Positions 41,111 through 52,093 of a stretch of DNA of 64,000 bases are shown here, piece by piece (positions within the stretch are counted from its first letter, which is position 1; each line of letters opens with the position of its first letter). The position numbers were made by a program, and so were the translations under genes. The stretch covers positions 620,001 through 684,000 of the forward strand of contig JAKUDP010000009.1 of assembly GCA_022570795.1 (NCBI GenBank), in the 5' to 3' direction. A model generated the notes under the pieces. The model ran no database searches and was not told where the DNA came from. It saw only the letters and a program-made list of their open reading frames with translations. This stretch comes from Sphaerulina vaccinii. Its lineage: Eukaryota; Ascomycota; Dothideomycetes; Mycosphaerellales; Mycosphaerellaceae.

Positions 41111-41638
41111 TCATGATGTATGACAACGCCTCGGTCCTCCCACCAAAGAACCAGAAAGCCGTTTGTTCAACGATATAGCCCGAGTACGATGACCAGCAGT
41201 ATATCGCGATACAGTATGCGGGCGTGATAGAGTGTTTTCATTCGTACGATAGCAATCTCGGAAGAGTTCTCTGCAGAGTGAGGGTGTCCGACAAGTGCAA
41301 TTCGCCTGTCCAACGGTATCACACATGTGTACGTAGAAGACATACCGGCCTCTACGATCTGAAAGTGGTTCACGGAAGCCTGGTCTACCTTTGTCAAAGA
41401 CATTCATCCATTTTTCCCAAGTACTGTAGTTGTCGAAGTGAAAGTTGTTCCTCAGGTACCAGATCCTACGTAGATCGGTAGAAATTGCGCGGCTGAGGGC
41501 CAGTATAGAAGGCCAGCGCCAGTGTTTGGTGATCAATATGTGTGTGTCATGAGGTGGTTTCATGACGAGGTCATATATCTTGTTCCAGAGCTCCTGAGGT
41601 AGTTTTGCCATTCGCTTTTGTAGGCGGTTGAGGGACAT
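41111..41638 (-). CDS. 2EXR/F-box-like protein
   Basis: Open frame of 175 residues with the motif KLPQELWNKIYDLVM near the N terminus (residues 12-26), then SRAISTDLRRIWYLRNNFHF, as in short fungal 2EXR-like proteins. After about residue 95 the sequence becomes Arg/Cys/Ser-rich with little structure, and a second minus-strand frame (41403-41167) looks about as plausible. An intron or frame change there is possible, and the C-terminal half should be taken as provisional. Confidence 0.5.
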   Translation of the reverse strand: MSLNRLQKRMAKLPQELWNKIYDLVMKPPHDTHILITKHWRWPSILALSRAISTDLRRIWYLRNNFHFDNYSTWEKWMNVFDKGRPGFREPLSDRRGRYVFYVHMCDTVGQANCTCRTPSLCRELFRDCYRTNENTLSRPHTVSRYTAGHRTRAISLNKRLSGSLVGGPRRCHTS

Positions 41639-42019
41639 GGCGATTTCGAAAGCGATGTGGGCCTGATGCAGGAGGAGCTGGCGTGGAGGTTTTCGTTTCG
41701 ATACTTATGCCACCTGTCGTCTTCTGTAGATCTGTGGTCGTGATAGAAGTCAATGATCAGGGCCCAGTCTTTCACCTTGCGAATGCCTGAGGCGGCTGCG
41801 TTCAAATGCTTGATTATGATTAAGATGTAACCTACGTATCGGCCGTTTCGCAGCTTCTGTCTCGTTCTTACTGTATCACTAAAGCGAATGATGGGTATCT
41901 CTGCCGCTTCAAAGCATCAAACACGCTCGCTATGCAAGAAAGCCATTACATATCCAAACACACAACATCACTCCCTCGCTCGCTCCACGAACGCAGCAAT
42001 GAAATACAATGGGTCGTCA
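41639..42019. other. Intergenic stretch
   Basis: 5' flank of the 2EXR-like gene and 3' flank of the Rab gene. Minus-strand ORFs here are rich in Ser/Thr/Pro and overlap each other. No gene is called. Confidence 0.45.
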
Positions 42020-43048
42020 TCAACAACACTTCCCGCCACCTCCAGCAAAGCCCAACACACCTCTATTCCTTCTCCTTCTCCTCGTGGCGCTTCCGTACCC
42101 ATCACTCGTCAACCCACCACCCGACTTGATACTGCTCGACCCGTCGTCAAATCTGTAATAGTCCGAATCACCGTACTGTATTCCACTCATAGGATCGTCT
42201 GGGTCGATCTCACCAAGTTCAATCTTGGTCAAAATGATCCTTGCCAGCTTATTGAATGCTTCTTCGACACCTTCTCCTGACAGCGCACTAACCTCCACAG
42301 CAGCGGGTATACGATTCTGGCTTGCCCAGTTCGCTGCTATACTTGTGCTGACTCCAGTCCTTTCGCTATTGTCCTGGGCAACAGTAGCGCGTTGTCGACT
42401 TCCCAGGCCAACTGTAGGCATACTCCCTGGACCGATCGTGCCAGTTCGCGAACTCATACTCCCAAATGCATCTCCATCCAATAGTGAGCTTTCCTGCTGT
42501 TGTTGCACTTCTCTCGCCAAGTCGGGATCTTCTTTTAGGTCCCTCTTGTTCCCCACCAGCACAACACTCAATTGCGGACTGCCCAACGTCCTAGCATCGT
42601 GCAAGAACTCTCCCAATCCACGAAAGGACTCCGCATTGCTCACATCATACACCAAAATCGCGCCTGCCGCACCTCGATAGTATGATCGACTGACACTGCG
42701 GAAGCGCTCAGTTCCTGCCGTGTCCCAGAGCTGCAGTTTTATTCTTTTCCGTCTCGGCGCAGGGTCTCTGTTATTCCTGTAGGTGCCATTCGTAGCGCTC
42801 AAGTCGCCGATTTTGACGATTTTGGAAGCAAATTCAACTCCTATGGTCTGGGAGGAGAGAATGCGCCATTCGTCTTTGACGAAGCGGTGGAGGAGACATG
42901 ACTTCCCGCTGTTGGAGGGTCCAAGGAGGATGATTTTGGCGAGGTAATCGTACATTGAACCCAGTTCTTGGGGGCCATGGCTGCTGTTGGGAATGTCGGT
43001 GTCTGTGGTATTGGTGGAGGAGGCTGTGCCTCTCCTTCGGCGCGGCAT
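42020..43048 (-). CDS. Rab family small GTPase, Rab4-like, with insertions
   Basis: Single exon, 342 residues. G motifs are complete: GPSNSGKSC (43-51), TIGVEFASKIV with the switch I Thr, WDTAGTERFRS, GNKRDL and the late SALSGEGV. The C terminus ends GGGGKCC, a double-Cys geranylgeranylation signal, so the protein is membrane-attached. It is longer than typical Rabs (about 200): an N-terminal extension of about 31 residues (alternative start at 42955, MYDYLAKI), a basic insert between strands 2 and 3, an insert of about 70 Ser/Gly/Thr-rich residues before the last G motif, and a Gly/Arg-rich tail. Rab4-type proteins act in endosome recycling; that subtype is tentative. Confidence 0.85.
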   Translation of the reverse strand: MPRRRRGTASSTNTTDTDIPNSSHGPQELGSMYDYLAKIILLGPSNSGKSCLLHRFVKDEWRILSSQTIGVEFASKIVKIGDLSATNGTYRNNRDPAPRRKRIKLQLWDTAGTERFRSVSRSYYRGAAGAILVYDVSNAESFRGLGEFLHDARTLGSPQLSVVLVGNKRDLKEDPDLAREVQQQQESSLLDGDAFGSMSSRTGTIGPGSMPTVGLGSRQRATVAQDNSERTGVSTSIAANWASQNRIPAAVEVSALSGEGVEEAFNKLARIILTKIELGEIDPDDPMSGIQYGDSDYYRFDDGSSSIKSGGGLTSDGYGSATRRRRRNRGVLGFAGGGGKCC

Positions 43049-43350
43049 ATCGAAGGCTGTGGGCTGGTGTTATTGGAAGTCCATGCTGAGTGTTCTCTGG
43101 TCTTCAGCGCATCTCTTATCGTAGACCAGAGAACATCCAGATGAGATGGCTTGGCGCTGGAGCGTGGGGGTCCTGTCACATGCAAATTGAGTCGTCAGCT
43201 GTTTGTCCGTCTTCTCTTGTCCATCCACATTGACATCGACCTCATCATTGCGCACCATTCAGATTGTGTGACACAGCACGTATATACTTTCAAGATCTAC
43301 AAGTATCCTCCACATCGTCTCCTACTGACCACGATATCTCTCACGATAAA
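43049..43350. other. Intergenic stretch
   Basis: 5' flank of the Rab gene and 3' flank of the kinase gene. Nothing was seen beyond short ORFs without features. Confidence 0.5.
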
Positions 43351-45354
43351 TCATAGCACCATTAGAGCCTTAGGAGGGATGAACGCTTTCGCCCGGTCAG
43401 TCCAAGTCGGCGTCCACCCAATTCGTTGTTGCCAAATCCCCCAACCCACTAGATACTGATCCTCCTTCGCACGATTCAAATACTGATCTCCATTGACTCT
43501 TCCAGCTGGACTATTCGCATCCCTCAATCCAGAAGCTCTTTCATCAGTGGGAGCACCATCACCAGTATGCCTCTTGATCTCATGCAACAGCCAATCGAAC
43601 GTCGGGCGATCTGCCACATCGAATCTCATACAAGCCATCACAAGATTCCTGAGCTCTAGACTGTACTTCGATATGGCGGATTGGTCGAATTCGGGGGGTT
43701 CTTTCCTGCCATCTTGATCATAAATAAACCAGCCGTCGTGGGGAACGCCGAATGTTCCGGATATCAGGGAGTAGAGAACTATCCCGATTCCCCAAACGTT
43801 CGTCTTAGTTGATACAGGAACCCACGAACCATCTGGCGCTCGGAGTTCTCTGAGCATTTCAGGTGGTTGGTGGTCAAGTGTTCCCACCAAGATCGAGTGA
43901 CTCACACCACGAGGATCTGGATCCGGTATCTGCGCAGCAAGGCCAAAATCTGCTAGTTTGACTTCAGGATAGTTTGGGAATTGCCCGTTGTTTGGAACTC
44001 CCATGAAGCAATTATTAATTTTGATGTCTCGATGCACGAAGGGCGTCCAGTTCCGGGGCGCAGTAGCCTTATCGAGTGAGCCGCGTTCCATAAGGATACC
44101 AGCTGTGACCAACGATAGAAACGTTGCCCACAGAAACGGTTCGGGAAGTAGGTCGACTCCAGCTTCCTGGGAGAAGTCTATGTATCTGAGCTTTATGCGT
44201 TGGCCATGATTATAGGCACTGTATGCCCGCTTAATAGCATCTTCGCAGTCGCCGTGGGGACAGTATTCCATGTAGACGTCCGCTTTCTTGTTGGGCCAGT
44301 AATCCAACTTATAATTGAGAAGTTTCGGTATACTGGACGAACCGCGCTTGTTGGAGAGTTGCTGGAGGGCATGGATTCTAAGCACACAGTCAGTACCGGT
44401 GATGCAACGCAGGGATTAGAAAGTTCTTACTCCATGGGCAGAGTGTTTTCTCCAACTATGGGAGTGATTCCCAGCACGCCGTTGCCTGGCGCACCGTTGT
44501 TCCAAAATTGATCTCTGGTCCATAACAACCCACCGAGTTGGCACTGTTTGCGCACGACACGCTTCTGGATAATACTCGACCTGTCAGTTCCGAGCCAGAG
44601 ATCTGCTTGTCCGAAGCTTCCTTTGCCAAGAGGCATCGTACCATGCCAAACTGTCGAACGCGGTCAGCTGAGCTGTATTCGTCGATCTTCCACGATATTT
44701 GGGGCACCTACCAGGCGTCCGGTTAGCTGGCAGAGGCACTGGCAATACAGGATCTGCCCCGACATCAACGAAACCATCTGCTGCAGCATCAGGCATCGCT
44801 ACATCATCGCCTGCTACTGGTTGGAATGTTGCGATCCTTGCAGCAGCTGCTGTCCTCTTCGTTTCAATCTGGTCAAGATCATCCTGGACCGCGCGGACCT
44901 GTAGCCCCAAGGCATCTAGTTGAGTGTTGCGGGCGGTCCTGATTGCGGCAGAATTGATTCCCCAACGTGTAAGCATCTCTTGTACGGGCGTCCCGGTAGC
45001 ATAAGCTGCTCTCAGATCATCCAAGTACTCCCGCTTCCTTCTTGCATAATACTCAAATGTCGGCCTCCACTCATGCTCGTTATTAGTGTCATCGGCCGCT
45101 CCACGATATCGTTCAGCGTACTCCGCATGGACCTTGGCATCATCCGACTGTTTGAAGGCTAATCTGTATCTGTGGATAGCTTCTCCGAGTTTAATCTTCC
45201 GTTGATCTGAGATTTGATCGAAGGTTGCGTGAATTGGAGGCACGCGAGGATCGCCGGGTGCAGCTGATGTCCCAGGCAGATCGCCTTGTGCTTCGAGTTC
45301 GAGGGCGGTATAGAGCTCCTTGGCAATATGTGGCGATATTGTCGGGCGGGCCAT
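43351..45354 (-). CDS. Serine/threonine protein kinase with N-terminal helical region
   Basis: Exons 45354-44712, 44650-44431 and 44377-43351 (introns 61 and 53 bases) give 629 residues. The first 210 residues are hydrophilic and probably helical (YARRKREYLDDLRAAYATG, VQDDLDQIETKRTAAAAR). The kinase domain begins with the Gly loop PLGKGSFGQADLW and has a candidate lysine in IIQKRVVRKQ, HRDIKINN (about 403), DFG (about 431), a GTLDHQPPEML activation segment and NVWGIGIVLYSLISG. All catalytic residues appear present, so it should be active. It resembles fungal-specific kinases with inserts between the lobes. The substrate is unknown. The exon joins all occur inside conserved kinase sequence, supporting the model. 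Confidence 0.85.
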
Positions 45355-45644
45355 GGCCGTTGTCGTCTGTCTGTGCAGAGACTATGTTGTCATTAGGATC
45401 ATGAAACTGCCTCGAGGGCAGTAAAGTAAAGTAAAGTAGTGGACGAGACAGGCGACTTCTTTGTCTTTGTCTCGAAGTTGACCGGATCCGGCGACTGCGA
45501 TGCCCTTTGCTTCGACACGCACAAAGAGAACACTGCCTTTGTTACTGTGTCAACAGGTGCCTGTTTTTGAACTTGATAATATTCTTGGTATTCACAGTAC
45601 AAAAGGAAGTGCTCGCTTGATATATACATGCCTCCTCAACCGCT

Positions 45645-46431
45645 CTATACGGTGTGGCGGTCTAGCGCAGCGACATCACCTTCCGTCTCGTTTCGGGCTC
45701 GTAGAGCCTTTGGTCCACCGAGCTCTTGTTCAAGGCCATCTGGGAATGTCCGCGCCACGGAAGCCTATCATTTATATCAGTATTTGCACGCTGTTTGTTG
45801 AAATATGATGTATGCTCACCCTATCTGGGTAGCGTTGGTAGACAACAGCACATAGCACACCAACAGCACCAACGAATGTGCCGAGCAGGATAGCACCGAA
45901 GCCTGGCGAGAAATGTGTGTATGCTTCTGGCGAGAATATTCCGAGGATATCGTTGTCCTCGTGGACTGGCTCGCCGTAGTTTCGTCGTTCTTGCTTGTCC
46001 CACCTTCGAAGTGTTAGTCTCATTCCGGCTCTAGGCTGTGTATCTGCTCACCAGTCGCCGTATGGATCACGGAATTGTCTCTTCACTGGCAAAGCAGATG
46101 TGAGGCTTGGGTCTGGGTAGTTGCCGTTCTGTGAGTGAGCATGTCAGCGCGCCTTCCTGATCCAATGCGTCCATTCCCGTGTCTGCTCCATTTCTCCTCC
46201 GTCTCCTCTCTCCCATGCTGTACCGGGCTGGCATACCATGTTTGGGTCGGACATGCCCAGATCCTCCGACGCATCTTCGGCCTCACTCAAGCTCTTCTCG
46301 TCTGTCGCTGGTCGTCTCGCGGATGATGGAGAGGCATAGCTGCGCTTCGCGATGCTCGAGGTGACGCTGGTCGGGCGGACCAATTGTGCTCGAGGAGCCG
46401 CTCGCAGGGCTGTCCGGAGGGTGGTCTGCAT
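45645..46431 (-). CDS. NDUFB8: NADH dehydrogenase (complex I) beta subcomplex subunit 8-like
   Basis: Four exons, 46431-46237, 46128-46052, 46003-45820 and 45764-45645 (introns 108, 48 and 55 bases), give 191 residues. An Arg/Ala/Ser-rich mitochondrial targeting sequence (TLRTALRAAPRAQLV) is followed by DPNM, RQFRDPYGDWWDKQERRNYG and EPVHEDNDILGIFSPE. One membrane helix, GAILLGTFVGAVGVLCAVVYQ, and DGLEQELGGPKALRARNE follow. This is the accessory complex I subunit NDUFB8/ASHI of the inner mitochondrial membrane. The small exons are not visible in any single frame. The acceptor at GATAG before ASVART was chosen because it keeps the family C terminus in frame. It is divergent from SWR1. Confidence 0.87.
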
Positions 46432-46783
46432 ATTCGCCGTGAGGACAGTCACTTCCAATGGCTGACTGTAGATTGAGAGAGAGGAGAGCTGTTGACGATG
46501 CCGTCGCTGTCGTTGCTTGGCGTACTTGCTTCGGCCGATCCCGTTCCTTCCTCGCCTCGCTCTGTTTCTGCCGCTGAAGCGCGTGTTCTGAAAGTCGACT
46601 AGCACTAGACACCTCCGACCTGCATTCTACTCCTGTACAATAACAACTACTGAGACTACTTTGCATCGCGTTGATTGGGGGCGTTTGTGGTTGGAGAGCA
46701 TCTCATACAGATATACAGTAACACAAAGACATTGTAGGCTCGACTCTCATGATGACTCTTGGACGAGACGCGATTGAAGTGTT
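46432..46783. other. Divergent promoter between complex I subunit and SWR1 genes
   Basis: 352 bases separate the two start codons. No clear TATA box was seen. The side next to the complex I gene is GC-rich with CGCTG/CGTCG repeats. Confidence 0.45.
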
Positions 46784-49700
46784 TTGGATACTATGAACCC
46801 TCCCGACCTGCTCCCCTCCGACGCTGAGAGTGGCAGCAACGATCTCGAAACAACAACAACAAACACACTCGAGCCACCAGAGGCGTCGCAAACGACAAAT
46901 TCACTGGACGCCCCACCTTCCGATCCGACAGCGACCATCAAAACCGAGCAGAATGGGCACAATGGCGATGGCAGCCACGATGGACTCGGGAGTGACGCTG
47001 TCGAGACCTCCCTCAGGCCAGATCCCCCACCGAGTAAGAAGAGGCGAGAGTCAGAGGCAGAGCTGCACTCTGCCACTCCAGAACCAGCGCATAACCATCA
47101 TCATCCCAACAAGAAACGCAAGAGGGGCGCGAGTCCGCCTTGGCAGTTTGAAGTTGCGGCTGTGTCCACCCTGAAGTCTGTTGATGGGAGACGAGTTTCA
47201 GCCAGACACTCCAACGTGGGCTCTAATGTTGGCACTCCCGGTCTATCCGGATCTGAGGCAGACACAGTCACAGCGAAGTCGGCCAAGTCGCGGGGACGAA
47301 GTCAAAGCCAGAGTACTACGATAGCAAACTCTCGCCCGCCATCTCCACCCTGGAAGAAGTTCGAGGCGCAGGGACCTACCTCCATCATCGTTGACGGCCA
47401 GCGTAAGAGCGGCCGTGCCAATAAGGAGTTAGTTGCTGGCCCGAAGCGCGTCAGTCCAAGGAGCAAGAAGCAGGTGGACAAGCTGGGCGCAGACACAATT
47501 GTTGTGAAGAGAAATGCGGAGACGAAGCCGCCTGGAAGCAAGAGTATGGGAGGAAGTAGTCGCAAGAGCGAGACGGAGCCCAAGGCCGCGAAGAACAACG
47601 CCAGTACGGACTCCAAGAAGCAGGCCAATGCAGATGCGAAGAAGCAAGTCACTGCACTGGACAGACCGTCTACGTCTGACGCAAGCGAACGCAAGATCGC
47701 AGACTTGAAGGCACAGATCGCAGCTCTGAAGCCCACTCGAACCTTCTCAACGCCTACTAAGACTGATGCTCTGCTAACGAATGGGGCGAAAAGCAGCGCT
47801 GGAAAGTCGAAGACAAAGGTCAAGCAAGAAACATCACAACCTGGCGGCAGTCTGCGGCGAAAGATTCACAGGCCTAGCGATGCCTCGATTGGTTCACCAG
47901 AACGCTCGAAGCCATCTCCCAAGCTGAAGCTGAAAGTCGCACCACGACGAGTCATACCGGCACCGAATCCACAGGCTCAGGTGCCATCGCCTCCGCAAGT
48001 ATCGATTTGGAAGCTTCTCGAGGACTTGGAGCTGCAAGAGCGCCTAGCACTCTCTGCAGAGAATGAGCGTGGACCTAAGAGTGTCGAGGAGCTTGCAGAA
48101 GCTGAAGAAAAGGACGTGGCTCGTGAAAGTGCTTCACGGAGGAGGCTGCTGCAAGCGGCCAAACCAGGAGGTGCCCTGAGTGCGGAGAACCTCAGTCTGT
48201 TCCGCGACGACTATCAGCCGGAGCCCCCACCGCAGTACGGACATCACGATCACTTGACAGCTCATGTACTGTACCTTCGAACGTTACAGATCCGAGAGAA
48301 GACCTCGCATCGGGCATTGGCGAAGAAGCTGGCACAAGAGGCGGTAGAGAAGTGGAAGATTCGGAACGGGCCAACTGAGGAGGACTTGATAGCCGAGCGG
48401 AATAAGATCATTGACCATGTCAAGAAGCAGATTGTGGTCGACATGAGGGCGAAATGGGAGATGGTGGAAGCGCATGTCAAGGATCTGAAACGACGCCGGT
48501 GGGAGAGAGAGCAAGAGCGTATTCGAGCGGAGAAGTTGGAGCAGACCCTTCAGCATAGCCAGGCCTTGCTGGCGCAGCAGCGAGGCGAGGGCGAAGCAGA
48601 CAGCGACATTGAGATGGACGACAACAGTAGTACAGGCGTCGAGGAGGGGTCAGATGCGGACGCCGAGGACGAGGACGATGATGAGGAATCGAATATGGAT
48701 AGCGAGGATGAGGACGAAGAGGACGAAGAGGGCATGAGTGAAGAAGCCATCGCGGCATACGAGGCCAAGCGAAAAGCGGAGCTGGAAGCAGAACAGCAAG
48801 GCTTACAGGAAGCAGAGCCTCCGGACAAGGTGGACGAATCGACAATGGACGATTCGAACTTGCCAGATTCTCTAACAAGTGGCGAGCGCAGCACTGCATC
48901 TGGACAAGTGGATGCTGCTGGAGATGCAGACGCGATGGAGGTCGAACCCGCACCACAGACGCGAGGACATGGCCTATCTGCTCTGTTGCTGGATGGCGAT
49001 GACGATGATGACCACATGTCTTCTGACGAGTCAGCCGATATGGACTCTGAGGACTACGATTCGGACGAAGATATGAGTAGCACTGGAGACGAGGCTGGCA
49101 ACGACAATAACGATGACGAAGAAGACAATGACGACGATGAGAGTGACGATACCAAATTGCCATCGAACTTGCAGGATTCTCTATTAGGATTCTACACCGC
49201 GGAGGACCTGATCAAGGGGAAGGACGGTGGTCTGCCGACGCCAATGACCAGTGTGGAGAATGGTGGTGACAATGACAACCCACGGCCACAATCCGAGGCT
49301 CGATCTGATAGCCAAGCTGCTGCAGGCGCTGCTGGAGATGGGAAAGACGTGACGAGTAGCCACGAAGACCCGAAGTGCGTGGCCGACAAATCCACCTCGA
49401 CCCTGGTTGAGGTAGGTGATGTCGAAGCAGAGTCGCAGGAGATCGAAGAGGTGCCCAGGACTCCAAATCTGCCAGAGTCAGGCCACACCAGAACTCTCGT
49501 CCCTGTGCCGACACTTCTACGTGGCACTCTTCGTTCTTATCAACATGCTGGTATGGACTGGCTCGCTTCGCTGTATAGAAATCGCACCAATGGTATCCTT
49601 GCGGACGAAATGGGTTTGGGTAAGACGATTCAAACAATCTCTTTGCTAGCACATCTGGCTGAAGTGCACGAGGTCTGGGAGCCACATCTGGTTGTTGTGC

Positions 49701-52093
49701 CAACATCTGTCATTCTCAACTGGGTCACTGAGTTCCAAAAGTTCCTGCCAGGTTTCCGTGTCCTCGGTTACTATGGTACTGCAGAAGAGCGTGCATTCAA
49801 GCGCAAAGGATGGGTCATGGATCCACACAACCCTGACCGCACGAAGAGAGGCTACAACGTGATCATCACAAGCTACAATGTGGCATCTCAGGACATCAAT
49901 GCTATCAGGAACCAGAAATGGCACTACCTTATCCTCGACGAGGCCCACAACATCAGGAACTTCAATAGTCAAAAGTGGCAACTGCTCATCCGTCTCAGGA
50001 CCAAGGCACGTCTGTTGCTCACCGGCACGCCATTACAGAACGACTTATCAGAAGTGTGGTCTCTGCTCACTTTCTTAGCTGCCGGAGGTGATGAGGAGAG
50101 CTCGGCAGGCGCGCTCGATGACTTTCTGCAGAATTGGAAAGATCCTGTCAAGGAGATCTTCGATCAAGGTGTCCAGAAAATCTCCGACAAAGCTCAGCGT
50201 GTCATTGACCAGCTACACATATCCCTGCGTCCGTTCTTGCTTCGTCGCAAAAAGGATGATGTCGAGAAAGATCTACCCAAGAAGATTGAGAAAGTTGTCG
50301 TCTGCAAGCTCAGCAAGCGCCAACGACAGTTGTATCAGGACTACATGGGTCTAGCATCGACACGAGACACTCTGGCCAAAGGCAGTGGCGTCCAAGCAGG
50401 CGCCGTCTTATTGAGCTTGAGGAAAGTGTGCAACCATCCCGATCTATTCGATCCGAGACCGATACAGACCAGCTTCGCCATGGAGTACAGTCCTCTGGAG
50501 GGTTACAGCGAGTGCGAGCGACTGATCCGACGTATGCTAGGCTGGAGGCAGGATACACCCACCAACTTGCTGATCACCAACAACACTGCACTGCGAAAGT
50601 CCGCTACAAACCGATCACGCCAACTTGCGGTCGGAAGTGAGCTGAAGCGCCAATTGAATGAGCTCGATGCTGCTGCAGTTGACAGCAATCCGGATCCTTC
50701 TACAGTCGCTGGCTCTCGTGCTTTGCAACGACTTCGACTACGTGAGCGCAAACTCCAGCAGTTGCGTTCCTGCATACAGGCGACTGAGGCAGCGCTGGAG
50801 AACGAGCCTCTGATCCCGATAGACCTTCGCGAAATCGTCACAGTCAACAGAGGTCGGCCATACATCTTCAAGCCTAAGCTGTACCCACTTGCCAAGAGTT
50901 GGTATGGACAGCCACGACTTGGTCGGAGACCACTGCGTTTCGAGCATCTCAGCGATTGGCTTGCGGCCAGTGACACTGGATTCCAACGTGATGTCGCGAC
51001 GCTAGACAGCTATGCTGAAAAGATGAAGGAAATCATTGTACGATTTGCGTTTGTGCCGCCAGCTGCAACTGTACCGATCCTGGACTATGCCATTCCGCCA
51101 AAGGTGCAAAGCGCCATACGTGCGTCACCCCTATATCCGGTCGATCATGACTTTGGCCATGAAGACCGTGTGCGCACCTCGATTGCTTTCCCGGACAAGC
51201 GTCTCCTCATCTACGATGCTGGCAAGCTGCAACGTCTCACACACCTCCTGCGTGACTTGCAGTCTCGAGGCTCTCGCAGTCTGATCTTCACCCAGATGAC
51301 TGGCACTCTGGACGTCCTCGAGCGCTTCCTGAGCTTGATGAACCTGCCATATCTGCGATTGGACGGAAGTACTCCAGTCGAGCGCAGACAACTTTACTCA
51401 TCCGAATTCAATCGACCGGACTGCAAGTATCAGTGCATGATCTTGTCGTCTCGTGCGGGTGGTGTAGGTCTAAACTTGACAGGTGCTTCTTCGGTCATCT
51501 TCTACGATCTCGACTGGAATCCACAAATGGACCGTCAATGCATGGATCGCGCACATCGCATTGGACAAACCAAAGATGTCGAGGTGTACAAGCTGGTCAG
51601 CGAGAAGACAGTTGAGGAGAACATTTTACGTCGCGCCAACCAGAAGAGTCTGCTCGATCAGACTGTCATTCAGGATGGTCACTTCACGACAGAGTATCAG
51701 CTCAAGCCCAGTGCAGAAGAGAAAGACGATGAAGTCGAAGGCGCAATCGAAGCTCTGCTCGGTGGCAATGATGAAGCTACTACCGCTGCACTAGCTTCTG
51801 TGGAAGATAAGGAAGATGTCCAAGCTGCGGTTCAAGCTAGCAAAGAGGATGGCACAGACGACGTCGACTTTGGCAAAGAGTCGTCCAGAGGACATTCCAA
51901 GAATAACACTCCTGGACCAGGCGCCGCAGAGCTTGAGGATGAGATCGAAGAGGAGAGAAAAGGGCACGTCGATTTGTACATGATCAAGCATATGGAGAAC
52001 TTACTCCAAGGCTGGGTGTATACTCCGCCGGCTGCTAGGTTGGACAAGCATGGCAGAGACCGCAGCCATCGTCCCAAGAAGCGCAATCGGTAG
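46784..52093 (+). CDS. SWR1: SWR1 chromatin-remodelling ATPase
   Basis: Single exon of 1769 residues (start 46784, or the next Met at 46793). The N-terminal 400 residues are low complexity, Ser/Lys/Pro-rich. An HSA region (about 485-590: LTAHVLYLRTLQIREKTSH and a long charged helix) binds actin-related proteins. A very acidic Asp/Glu stretch (about 605-800) follows, suited to holding H2A.Z-H2B. The SNF2 motor begins at LRSYQHAGMDWL, Walker A DEMGLGKTIQT (about 942) and DEAH in ILDEAHNIRN (about 1050). A long insert precedes the second lobe (SLIFTQMTGTLDVLERFL, HRIGQTKDVEVYKLVSEKTV), diagnostic of the INO80/SWR1 class. It exchanges H2A for H2A.Z in the nucleus. Confidence 0.95.
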   Translation: MDTMNPPDLLPSDAESGSNDLETTTTNTLEPPEASQTTNSLDAPPSDPTATIKTEQNGHNGDGSHDGLGSDAVETSLRPDPPPSKKRRESEAELHSATPEPAHNHHHPNKKRKRGASPPWQFEVAAVSTLKSVDGRRVSARHSNVGSNVGTPGLSGSEADTVTAKSAKSRGRSQSQSTTIANSRPPSPPWKKFEAQGPTSIIVDGQRKSGRANKELVAGPKRVSPRSKKQVDKLGADTIVVKRNAETKPPGSKSMGGSSRKSETEPKAAKNNASTDSKKQANADAKKQVTALDRPSTSDASERKIADLKAQIAALKPTRTFSTPTKTDALLTNGAKSSAGKSKTKVKQETSQPGGSLRRKIHRPSDASIGSPERSKPSPKLKLKVAPRRVIPAPNPQAQVPSPPQVSIWKLLEDLELQERLALSAENERGPKSVEELAEAEEKDVARESASRRRLLQAAKPGGALSAENLSLFRDDYQPEPPPQYGHHDHLTAHVLYLRTLQIREKTSHRALAKKLAQEAVEKWKIRNGPTEEDLIAERNKIIDHVKKQIVVDMRAKWEMVEAHVKDLKRRRWEREQERIRAEKLEQTLQHSQALLAQQRGEGEADSDIEMDDNSSTGVEEGSDADAEDEDDDEESNMDSEDEDEEDEEGMSEEAIAAYEAKRKAELEAEQQGLQEAEPPDKVDESTMDDSNLPDSLTSGERSTASGQVDAAGDADAMEVEPAPQTRGHGLSALLLDGDDDDDHMSSDESADMDSEDYDSDEDMSSTGDEAGNDNNDDEEDNDDDESDDTKLPSNLQDSLLGFYTAEDLIKGKDGGLPTPMTSVENGGDNDNPRPQSEARSDSQAAAGAAGDGKDVTSSHEDPKCVADKSTSTLVEVGDVEAESQEIEEVPRTPNLPESGHTRTLVPVPTLLRGTLRSYQHAGMDWLASLYRNRTNGILADEMGLGKTIQTISLLAHLAEVHEVWEPHLVVVPTSVILNWVTEFQKFLPGFRVLGYYGTAEERAFKRKGWVMDPHNPDRTKRGYNVIITSYNVASQDINAIRNQKWHYLILDEAHNIRNFNSQKWQLLIRLRTKARLLLTGTPLQNDLSEVWSLLTFLAAGGDEESSAGALDDFLQNWKDPVKEIFDQGVQKISDKAQRVIDQLHISLRPFLLRRKKDDVEKDLPKKIEKVVVCKLSKRQRQLYQDYMGLASTRDTLAKGSGVQAGAVLLSLRKVCNHPDLFDPRPIQTSFAMEYSPLEGYSECERLIRRMLGWRQDTPTNLLITNNTALRKSATNRSRQLAVGSELKRQLNELDAAAVDSNPDPSTVAGSRALQRLRLRERKLQQLRSCIQATEAALENEPLIPIDLREIVTVNRGRPYIFKPKLYPLAKSWYGQPRLGRRPLRFEHLSDWLAASDTGFQRDVATLDSYAEKMKEIIVRFAFVPPAATVPILDYAIPPKVQSAIRASPLYPVDHDFGHEDRVRTSIAFPDKRLLIYDAGKLQRLTHLLRDLQSRGSRSLIFTQMTGTLDVLERFLSLMNLPYLRLDGSTPVERRQLYSSEFNRPDCKYQCMILSSRAGGVGLNLTGASSVIFYDLDWNPQMDRQCMDRAHRIGQTKDVEVYKLVSEKTVEENILRRANQKSLLDQTVIQDGHFTTEYQLKPSAEEKDDEVEGAIEALLGGNDEATTAALASVEDKEDVQAAVQASKEDGTDDVDFGKESSRGHSKNNTPGPGAAELEDEIEEERKGHVDLYMIKHMENLLQGWVYTPPAARLDKHGRDRSHRPKKRNR

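Noticed and set aside
48477..49163. Minus-strand ORF of 228 codons inside SWR1
   Set aside because: Antisense of the acidic Asp/Glu tract; composition is an artefact of GAN codons read backwards.
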